NCBI GenBank assembly: GCA_030598305.1
Contig: JAUVQC010000041.1
Coordinates: forward strand, 1-8,828
Reading direction: 5' to 3'
From: Actinomycetes bacterium
GTDB lineage: Bacteria; Actinomycetota; Acidimicrobiia; UBA5794
DNA length: 8,828 nucleotides
How positions within the stretch are numbered: position 1 is the stretch's first letter; the number at the start of each line of letters is the position of its first letter. Shown here one piece after another: positions 1 to 5,205 of this stretch. Under the pieces are notes generated by a model that worked only from the letters and a program-made list of their open reading frames with translations, was not told the origin of the DNA and made no database searches. Made by a program: the position numbers and the translations under genes.

Positions 1-30
1 GTGATCATCAGTGATCGCAACCCTGATCAT
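1..30 (-). CDS. Response regulator, NarL/FixJ-type receiver (5' end only, runs off the window)
   Basis: Only ten codons are present, reading MIRVAITDDH. The hydrophobic beta-1 strand followed by an acidic pair and His (DDH) is the classic start of a CheY-like receiver domain, where the acidic pair helps bind Mg2+ next to the phosphorylated Asp. The ATG overlaps the TGA of the upstream histidine kinase as ATGA, so the two are probably translationally coupled. That pairing with a HisKA_3-type kinase predicts a NarL/LuxR-type output domain beyond the window. The receiver start is seen; the output domain is inference. No strong Shine-Dalgarno is visible, as is usual for coupled starts. Confidence 0.8.
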   Translation of the reverse strand, partial: MIRVAITDDH

Positions 31-1364
31 TGGGTCACTGTCCGTTCGATTGGCACCCACGCCACGAATCGAGTTCCTCCACCCTTTGCGTCTGAGATCT
101 CGATACCACCGCCGATCGCTTCGAGCCTGTCGCGTGTCGTCGTGAGTCCGAGTCCAGGGGAACCCATGGAACCGGCTCCATCGTCCGTGATCTCGAGCAT
201 GGTTGTGTCCCGCCCCTCGATGAGTCGCACAGTGACATGGCTTGCATGTGCATGCTTGGCAACATTGACCAGCGCTTCCTTGGCGGCACGGTACAACGTT
301 GCCCGGTGGGGGAGGGGGAGTTCTGTATCGACATCCGAGATGAGATCGATCTCGAGGTTTGTCTCGCTCTCGGTTACCTCGATCAACTCGGCGAGTGCAG
401 ATTCCAGATCGATCTCCACTCCCGGCTCGTCGCGTAGCGCCGTGAGCTCGGTTCGTAGCGTCGTGTCGACCGTTCTGACGAGTCCGTCAAGACGTTCGAG
501 TTCCTTGTCAACATCAGAATGCTGTTCCACCATTCCGCGGCTTGCCTGAAGCCCGAAGAGGATTCGGTACAGTGGTTGTCCGATGTCGTCGTGGAGGGCG
601 CCGATGATTCTCGTTCGCTCATCCTCACGAATTTCGATGAGTTGGCTGATCAGTCGTTGTGACTGCGCCTGTCTCCGCTTCTCCGCCCGCGCGTTGGCGA
701 CACCCGCAGCGGTGAGCGCTGCGAGGAGCATCACGGCTCCGATCCCGAGGGAGGTCCGAACGGCAACACGGATGTCAGCCACGGTATTGACGAGTTTGTC
801 GGCGAGTTCGTATACCTCGAACACCACTTCAATACCTTGGGTGCCACTGTCGACAGGAACGTAGTACTCACGGAGCTCACCGAAATCTCGCTCGTATTCG
901 TTCTCGGCCTGCGTGAGATCGGGTTCCTCTGAGATGAGTTCTCCGCTGAATGCCGCGAGAAGATCCTGGGTCATCGGATAGGTGTTTCCGATGAGGCGTT
1001 GCTCATCTGAGAATACAATCGTCCCCGAATCGTTCCAGATCTTCACGCGCACGATCTCACGTCCGAGCAAGGTGTGTTCGACATCGATCTGAAGTTGCGC
1101 AAAGTCGGCTTCGGTGAGGCTCTCCCCCGGATCGATGGAACGCGCGATCTCATCGACGGTGTCGTGGATCGAGTTCACCTCAGCATCGAGGAGATATTGT
1201 TCGACAAGTCCGGGGATGATCAGTGCCAGGGCGGCAGCGACGGTGACCGCGGCGATAGCAGCGATGGCGGTGGTTGCGGCAACCGGCCCGAAGTCGAGCC
1301 GGTTTCGCTTACCGACATCAAGCGGTGCCCGATGGCTCGGTTCATTCTTGTCGACTGGATCCAT
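27..1364 (-). CDS. Membrane sensor histidine kinase, NarL-partner type (HisKA_3 + HATPase_c)
   Basis: Inner-membrane sensor kinase of 445 residues that would autophosphorylate and hand the phosphate to the response regulator overlapping its 3' end. Visible order: short charged cytoplasmic N-terminus; membrane helix at about 27-52; extracytoplasmic region 53-200; second helix about 203-224; HisKA_3 dimerisation region with the phosphoacceptor H258 in ALHDDIGQPL, preceded by EIREDER; HATPase_c with N-box residue N367 (EALVNVAKHAHA), G1 DDGAG (394-398) and G2 GLGLTTTRDR from about 404. All motifs needed for kinase activity are present. The stretch VKIWNDSGTIVFSDEQRLIG (108-126 region) resembles Cache/PDC-type sensor folds, which bind small molecules; that is inference. 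I chose ATG at 1364 because it gives a compact tail before the first helix. A TTG at 1415 in the same frame would add 17 residues, and neither start has a convincing ribosome binding site. The stimulus is unknown. Confidence 0.92.
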   Translation of the reverse strand: MDPVDKNEPSHRAPLDVGKRNRLDFGPVAATTAIAAIAAVTVAAALALIIPGLVEQYLLDAEVNSIHDTVDEIARSIDPGESLTEADFAQLQIDVEHTLLGREIVRVKIWNDSGTIVFSDEQRLIGNTYPMTQDLLAAFSGELISEEPDLTQAENEYERDFGELREYYVPVDSGTQGIEVVFEVYELADKLVNTVADIRVAVRTSLGIGAVMLLAALTAAGVANARAEKRRQAQSQRLISQLIEIREDERTRIIGALHDDIGQPLYRILFGLQASRGMVEQHSDVDKELERLDGLVRTVDTTLRTELTALRDEPGVEIDLESALAELIEVTESETNLEIDLISDVDTELPLPHRATLYRAAKEALVNVAKHAHASHVTVRLIEGRDTTMLEITDDGAGSMGSPGLGLTTTRDRLEAIGGGIEISDAKGGGTRFVAWVPIERTVTQ

Positions 1365-1442
1365 GGGATGAGCTTCGCATGAACCGTCGTGTTCCACCAA
1401 CTGTCGGCAACCCAATCCATCGTTTCAGCACGCTTGGGAAGG

Positions 1443-1488
1443 TTCTGGCGTCCAAATCGGCCGTATATGGCGCGTTTGGACGCCAGAA
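1443..1488 (-). terminator. 14-bp perfect inverted repeat after the YwiC-like gene (hairpin copy A)
   Basis: Arms 1443-1456 and 1475-1488 are perfect reverse complements, with 18 bases between them that could add a small inner GCC/GGC pairing. It begins 8 bases after the stop of the YwiC-like gene and lies upstream of the kinase start, so it is well placed to end the YwiC-like transcript. There is no clear U-tract, as is common for high-GC Gram-positive terminators. The outer ten base pairs are the same as in the hairpin at 5158-5205. Confidence 0.7.
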
Positions 1489-1496
1489 TCGTGTGG

Positions 1497-2276
1497 CTAG
1501 ACGCCGGCGGCGGTGATGAGGACCACGGCGAGGCCGACGGCCATCTGGGTCCAGCCGATGACCTTTGCTGGCACAGGGGGTCTGTTGAGAGAGACCACGG
1601 CGACGACGCCAATGACGCCGATCGCGGCTACCGACAGCCATGGTGCGATGCCGAATACCGCTGCGACCGCAACCGTGACGATCGCCAGCACCTGTACGGC
1701 ATAGATGTTGCGGTTCCCGGCTGGCTTGTTCTTCAAGCGACGTACCTGGCCTCGCACGAGGACGATCGCAGCGACATCCCGAGCGGCGAGCACCAGCCAC
1801 AATCCGAATGCGGGGGCAAGGTCCCATCCACCGGCGATGGTTATTGCCGCAACGGTTGCTCCCATGGCGATGGATCCGGAGAGCTCGGCGATGAGCGCGC
1901 GATTCTTGCTGTGTGCGTCAGCCCGTAGAGCAAGAAGGGCAAAGGGGAGTGCAGCGACTACGGGAATGAGGAACGGTCCATCAGCGGTGAGGAGTGCACC
2001 GATTGCCCCCGCGATTCCGATGCCGCCGTAGATGACGACAAACACCAGAGCCATTCGCGATCTCGGGAGCCATCGCCGCCGTACGAGATCCGTGGAGAGG
2101 ATCTTGAGCGGGCGACGGGCCAGGAAGATGCCGAGTGCAGCGGCAGAGATCTCCCAAGCCGCAGCCGACGGCGCCACGAGGAGACCCAGCAGGATGGGTT
2201 CGAGTGTGAACCCCCATCCCCCATGCTCGGTCGGAAGCGCGATAGCGCGAATGTTCACGGAGTCCGTCGTTTGCAT
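1497..2276 (-). CDS. YwiC-like polytopic membrane protein
   Basis: A 259-residue integral membrane protein. The N-terminal LPTEHGGWGFTLEPILLGLL (14-33) and FLARRPLKIL (51-60) match the signature I associate with the YwiC-like family, named after a Bacillus subtilis protein encoded in the nitrate-respiration region. A later segment, ARDVAAIVLVRGQVRRLK (165-182), also fits that family. About seven to eight hydrophobic segments can be seen (roughly 40-55, 76-96, 100-117, 133-149, 152-174, 194-212, 214-230, 238-257). The biochemical function of the family is unknown and I do not assign one. The gene stands 73 bases downstream of the E2 stop, with its own possible promoter right at the ATG, and is closed by hairpin copy A. 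A TANNNT box 6 bases before the ATG and no Shine-Dalgarno suggest a leaderless message. Confidence 0.82.
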   Translation of the reverse strand: MQTTDSVNIRAIALPTEHGGWGFTLEPILLGLLVAPSAAAWEISAAALGIFLARRPLKILSTDLVRRRWLPRSRMALVFVVIYGGIGIAGAIGALLTADGPFLIPVVAALPFALLALRADAHSKNRALIAELSGSIAMGATVAAITIAGGWDLAPAFGLWLVLAARDVAAIVLVRGQVRRLKNKPAGNRNIYAVQVLAIVTVAVAAVFGIAPWLSVAAIGVIGVVAVVSLNRPPVPAKVIGWTQMAVGLAVVLITAAGV

Positions 2277-2282
2277 GGCGAA

Positions 2283-2309
2283 ATGCTAGGTGGAGATGTG
2301 CCCCGACAA
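2283..2309 (-). promoter_or_regulatory. Possible promoter of the YwiC-like gene, leaderless
   Basis: On the - strand, TTGTCG (2309-2304) and TAGCAT (2288-2283) are separated by 15 bases, and the ATG at 2276 follows six bases after the -10 box. Transcription would start at or next to the A of ATG. The spacer is short for a sigma-70 promoter, so only the -10 placement is persuasive. Confidence 0.35.
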
Positions 2310-2349
2310 GCAGTCGAGCGCTTTGGCTCCGATGGTCTCGTTCGTCCTA

Positions 2350-3465
2350 TCAGAGCGAGGCTGACTCCAGGCCTGCCACAAGGTCTGAGAGGAATCGCTG
2401 GCCGAGGCTGCCGTCGATCAGACGATGGTCATACGAGAGGTCGAGCGGCGCCACCAATCCGACCACCAACTCGTCGTCTTCGACGACGGGCTCGTGCTTC
2501 GCCCTTCCGATCGACATGATCGCGCTGGTGCCGAAGGGGATGATCGGTGTGCCGTGTCCTCCACCGAGTGCGCCGATGTTGGAGATCGTGAACGTCTGAC
2601 CCGTGATCTCGGGGAGCGTGATGGTGCGATCTTTCGCAGCTTTCGCCAGACGCGCGAACTCGGCCGCCAACTCTGACACCGAGAGCTGGTCAGCGTCGCG
2701 CACCACGACGACCACGAGTCCTGCATCGGTGTCGACAGCGAAGCCCATGTGGATGTCGGAGTTCACGGCCATCCCGCCATCGACGAAGGCGGAGTTGAAC
2801 TCTGCGTGGATGCGAAGCAACGGCATGACCATCTGAGCGATGAGCACTTCGAGGGGGAGGTCCCCGCGGGCCTGCATCAGTGCCTCAGCTCGCACCTCCG
2901 CCTGGACCGTGACGTGGGGCGTCGTCGTCCACGACTTGATCATGTTGCTCGCGATGGCTCGGCGTGTCTGGCTGAGGGGGTGTACCTCCGGTGGTGTAGC
3001 CACCTCGGGGCTGAGGTCGAGGTCAGCTCTTGTGATCGCACCTCCGGGGCCCGATCCCACGATCGTCGCAAGGTCGATTCCGCGTTCGTTGGCAAGCTTG
3101 CGGATGATCGGCATTGCCCGGGCGCGCCCGTCATGGGCAAGAGGCTTGACTTCAACGTCGTCTGGCGCCGGTGGGGGCGATGGCTCGGTTGACGCCCGAG
3201 TCGGAGAGGGTTCACCCTGGGTGGATCGCTCACCGTCGACGATGAAGAGGACTTCACCGACCTCAACTGTCTCGCCCGCGTGCGTGGTGATGGACGTGAT
3301 CGTTCCCGAGAAGGGCGACGGGATCTCGACGACTGTCTTTGCGGTCTCCACCTCAACGAGGACCTGGTCGACTTCGACGGTGTCGCCCACCTTCACGAAC
3401 CATTTCATGATCTCTGCTTCGGTGAGACCCTCACCGATGTCTGGCATCCGGAATTCTTGTGACAT
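2350..3465 (-). CDS. 2-oxoacid dehydrogenase E2 component (lipoyl dihydrolipoamide acyltransferase)
   Basis: A 371-residue cytoplasmic E2 core protein that passes an acyl group from the lipoyl arm to CoA in a pyruvate or branched-chain 2-oxoacid dehydrogenase complex. Domains: one lipoyl domain (about 5-78) with lipoylated K43 in VETAKTVVEIPSP; a Pro/Ser/Thr-rich linker (80-105); a peripheral-subunit-binding domain (about 114-149, ending GSGPGGAITRADL); and the catalytic domain (162-371) with the DHRLIDG active-site motif holding H347 and D351. The ETAK lipoyl motif is more typical of actinobacterial or branched-chain-type E2s than ETDK forms, but pyruvate cannot be excluded. Start: MSQEFRMPDIGEG places the lipoyl domain at the N-terminus as expected; longer in-frame starts would run back over the pckA start. 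No E1 or E3 gene is beside it: it is divergent from pckA and followed by the YwiC-like gene. A TATTCT box eight bases before the ATG suggests a leaderless transcript. Confidence 0.93.
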   Translation of the reverse strand: MSQEFRMPDIGEGLTEAEIMKWFVKVGDTVEVDQVLVEVETAKTVVEIPSPFSGTITSITTHAGETVEVGEVLFIVDGERSTQGEPSPTRASTEPSPPPAPDDVEVKPLAHDGRARAMPIIRKLANERGIDLATIVGSGPGGAITRADLDLSPEVATPPEVHPLSQTRRAIASNMIKSWTTTPHVTVQAEVRAEALMQARGDLPLEVLIAQMVMPLLRIHAEFNSAFVDGGMAVNSDIHMGFAVDTDAGLVVVVVRDADQLSVSELAAEFARLAKAAKDRTITLPEITGQTFTISNIGALGGGHGTPIIPFGTSAIMSIGRAKHEPVVEDDELVVGLVAPLDLSYDHRLIDGSLGQRFLSDLVAGLESASL

Positions 3466-3473
3466 CGCCCGTG

Positions 3474-3479
3474 AGAATA
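3474..3479 (-). promoter_or_regulatory. Possible -10 box of the E2 gene, leaderless
   Basis: TATTCT reads on the - strand from 3479 to 3474, eight bases before the ATG at 3465. With usual -10 to start spacing, transcription would begin one or two bases from the ATG, and no Shine-Dalgarno is present. No good -35 hexamer is visible 16-18 bases upstream. Confidence 0.4.
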
Positions 3480-3499
3480 CTGGCACCGGGGTTCGTCTG

Positions 3500-3508
3500 C
3501 CGTGACGG
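3500..3508. promoter_or_regulatory. Small palindrome in the pckA/E2 divergent region, possible operator
   Basis: CCGTGACGG is a palindrome around a central base (CCGT-G-ACGG). It lies where the -35 region of pckA would be. The half CCGTGA also occurs at 3469-3474, touching the E2 -10 box, 31 bases away. It is short enough to arise by chance in GC-rich DNA. Confidence 0.2.
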
Positions 3509-3521
3509 GTTGCCATCGGCG

Positions 3522-3527
3522 TATCCT
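3522..3527 (+). promoter_or_regulatory. Possible -10 box of pckA
   Basis: TATCCT fits TANNNT and would start transcription near 3534, giving a leader of about 20 bases that includes the ribosome binding site. No convincing -35 hexamer precedes it; the closest is CGTGAC at 3501-3506 with a 15-base spacer. Confidence 0.35.
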
Positions 3528-3542
3528 GCACGCGAGCTTTCA

Positions 3543-3550
3543 AGAGAGGA
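3543..3550 (+). promoter_or_regulatory. Ribosome binding site of pckA
   Basis: The purine-rich AGAGAGGA ends three bases before the ATG at 3554 and fixes that codon as the start. It contrasts with the E2 and YwiC-like genes, which have no such site. Confidence 0.7.
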
Positions 3551-3553
3551 ACC

Positions 3554-5140
3554 ATGCGCGATCTTGCCATGCACGGAATCAAGCCTGAAGCCGAGGTCTA
3601 CTGGGATCTCACAACACCAGTACTGGTGGAGCACACGCTCAGGCGCAACGAGGGGGTTCTTGCGCACAAGGGTCCGCTGGTTGTCGACACCGTTCCCTAC
3701 ACAGGTCGCAGCCCGAAGGACAAGTTCATCGTCCGTGAAGAGACCACTGAGGGCGAGATCTGGTGGGGTGATGTCAATCATCCGATCGAGCCAGAGGTGT
3801 ACGACGCTCTCTATGGCCGTGTGACTGAGCATCTCGGGCAACGGGATCTCTACGTGCAGGACGTGTACGCCGCTGCGGACCCGGAGCATCAGCTCGCCGT
3901 TCGAGCAATCACCGAGAGCCCTTGGCACGCCCACTTCGTCCGGAACATGTTCCGCCTTCCGCGAACCTTCGAGCACGACGACACAATCGATCCGTTCATG
4001 CCGGACTTCACCATCGTCCACGCACCGAACTTCAAGGCGGTTCCGGAGCGTGACGGCACGCGCAGCGAAGTGTTCATCATGATCAGCTTCGTTCACAAGG
4101 TTCTGCTCATCGGTGGCACGAGCTACCTGGGGGAGATGAAGAAATCGGTCTTCTCCGTGATGAACTATCTGCTGCCGAAGTCGGGTGCGCTGTCGATGCA
4201 TGCATCCGCAAACGTCGGCGGCGATGGCGATTCCGCTGTGATCTTTGGCCTGTCCGGCACCGGCAAGACGACGCTTGCGACCGATCCGTCCCGCAACATG
4301 ATCGGCGACGACGAGATCGGTTGGGGTGATGACGGCATCTTCAACATTGAAGGTGGCTCCTATGCGAAGACGATCAGTCTGAGCCAGGAGGACGAGCCGC
4401 TCATTTATGAGGCAGCGAACCAGTTCGAGACCATCCTCGAGAATGTCGTGATCAATCCCGAGAGCCGGATGGTCGAGTGGGATGACGGTTCCAAGACCGA
4501 GAACACCCGTTGCTCGTATCCGCTGCCACACCTGCCGAACGTCGTGATGTCAGGAGTCGCCGGTCACCCGAACAACATCGTGTTTCTGTCGGCCGATGCG
4601 TTCGGTGTATTACCTCCAATCTCGAAACTCACGAAGGAGCAGGCGATGTACTACTTCATGTCCGGTTACACGGCGAAACTCGCCGGTACCGAGCGTGGAA
4701 TCAACGAGCCTGTTGCGACGTTCTCGCCGTGCTTCGGTGCGCCGTTCCTGCCCCTGCCGCCGTCGTACTACGCGGATGTCCTCCAGACCAAGATCGAAGA
4801 ATTCGGTCCTGATCTGTGGATGATCAATACCGGCTGGACGAGCGGCCCTCACGGTGTCGGCTATCGGATCAGGATTCCGCATACCCGTGCGATGCTGAAC
4901 GCCGCCCTCAATGGTGACCTGGATGATGTCGAGCTCATCGAGGATCCGATCTTCGGACTCTGGGTGCCCGCGGCAATTGAAGGCGTCCCGACCGAGTTGC
5001 TTCAGCCACGCGGGACATGGTCAGACGGATTCGCCTACGACACGCAGGCCAAGAAACTCGCCTCGATGTTCAAGGAGAACTTCAAGCAGTACTCAGCCGG
5101 CGTTGCTCAAGGTGTCATCGACTCGGGTCCCCGAGCCTGA
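3554..5140 (+). CDS. pckA: Phosphoenolpyruvate carboxykinase (ATP)
   Basis: Cytoplasmic enzyme converting oxaloacetate and ATP to PEP, CO2 and ADP, the entry step of gluconeogenesis. The 528 residues match the usual bacterial length (about 525-540). Visible motifs: GRSPKDKF (51-58) with substrate-binding R52; [10 protein letters not shown] with metal/substrate-ligand lysines K196 and K197; MHASANVG with H216; the P-loop [10 protein letters not shown] (232-241), which is the ATP-class PEPCK form; the kinase-2 metal site IGDDEIGW (250-257); NTRCSYPL with R319; and [13 protein letters not shown] (371-383). These correspond to known catalytic residues of the Escherichia coli enzyme, so it should be active. 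It is the only + strand gene, divergent from the E2 gene and convergent with the molybdoenzyme gene. A strong hairpin 17 bases after its stop is a good terminator. GTP-type PEPCK is the commoner form in actinobacteria, so the ATP type is mildly notable. Confidence 0.97.
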   Translation: MRDLAMHGIKPEAEVYWDLTTPVLVEHTLRRNEGVLAHKGPLVVDTVPYTGRSPKDKFIVREETTEGEIWWGDVNHPIEPEVYDALYGRVTEHLGQRDLYVQDVYAAADPEHQLAVRAITESPWHAHFVRNMFRLPRTFEHDDTIDPFMPDFTIVHAPNFKAVPERDGTRSEVFIMISFVHKVLLIGGTSYLGEMKKSVFSVMNYLLPKSGALSMHASANVGGDGDSAVIFGLSGTGKTTLATDPSRNMIGDDEIGWGDDGIFNIEGGSYAKTISLSQEDEPLIYEAANQFETILENVVINPESRMVEWDDGSKTENTRCSYPLPHLPNVVMSGVAGHPNNIVFLSADAFGVLPPISKLTKEQAMYYFMSGYTAKLAGTERGINEPVATFSPCFGAPFLPLPPSYYADVLQTKIEEFGPDLWMINTGWTSGPHGVGYRIRIPHTRAMLNAALNGDLDDVELIEDPIFGLWVPAAIEGVPTELLQPRGTWSDGFAYDTQAKKLASMFKENFKQYSAGVAQGVIDSGPRA

Positions 5141-5157
5141 ACTCACTCGCTGTACTA

Positions 5158-5205
5158 ATTCTGGCGTCAGTCAGTCCGGTATTCCGGGCTGACTGACGCC
5201 AGAAT
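5158..5205. terminator. Long hairpin between convergent pckA and molybdoenzyme genes (copy B)
   Basis: Arms 5158-5174 and 5189-5205 are perfect reverse complements over 17 bp. They are followed by one wobble position (5175/5188), four more pairs (5176-5179 with 5184-5187) and a four-base loop. In + strand RNA the odd position is a G-U wobble; in - strand RNA it is an A-C mismatch, so the fold is slightly better for pckA, whose stop is 17 bases upstream. The hairpin covers the last ten codons and the stop of the molybdoenzyme gene on the other strand. No strong U-tract follows on either side. The outer ten pairs recur in the hairpin at 1443-1488. Confidence 0.8.

Noticed and set aside
1..549. 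Ser/Arg-rich open frame on the + strand over the kinase gene
   Set aside because: Low-complexity composition typical of an antisense shadow; it covers the HATPase motifs of the real gene.
2840..3505. 221-codon + strand open frame over the E2 gene
   Set aside because: Antisense to the lipoyl, subunit-binding and catalytic domains of E2; no motif or ribosome binding site.
3466..3582. Longer E2 start at 3582
   Set aside because: It would add 39 residues of non-family sequence before the lipoyl domain and overlap the pckA start and its ribosome binding site.
3431..4531. 366-codon open frame antisense to pckA
   Set aside because: It mirrors pckA codon structure, shows no recognisable domain, and pckA carries every expected catalytic motif. 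Long antisense frames are common in GC-rich genes.
1443..5205. The paired palindromes as ends of a transposon
   Set aside because: Each is a complete hairpin rather than half of a terminal repeat pair, no transposase lies between them, and the enclosed genes are ordinary metabolic genes.
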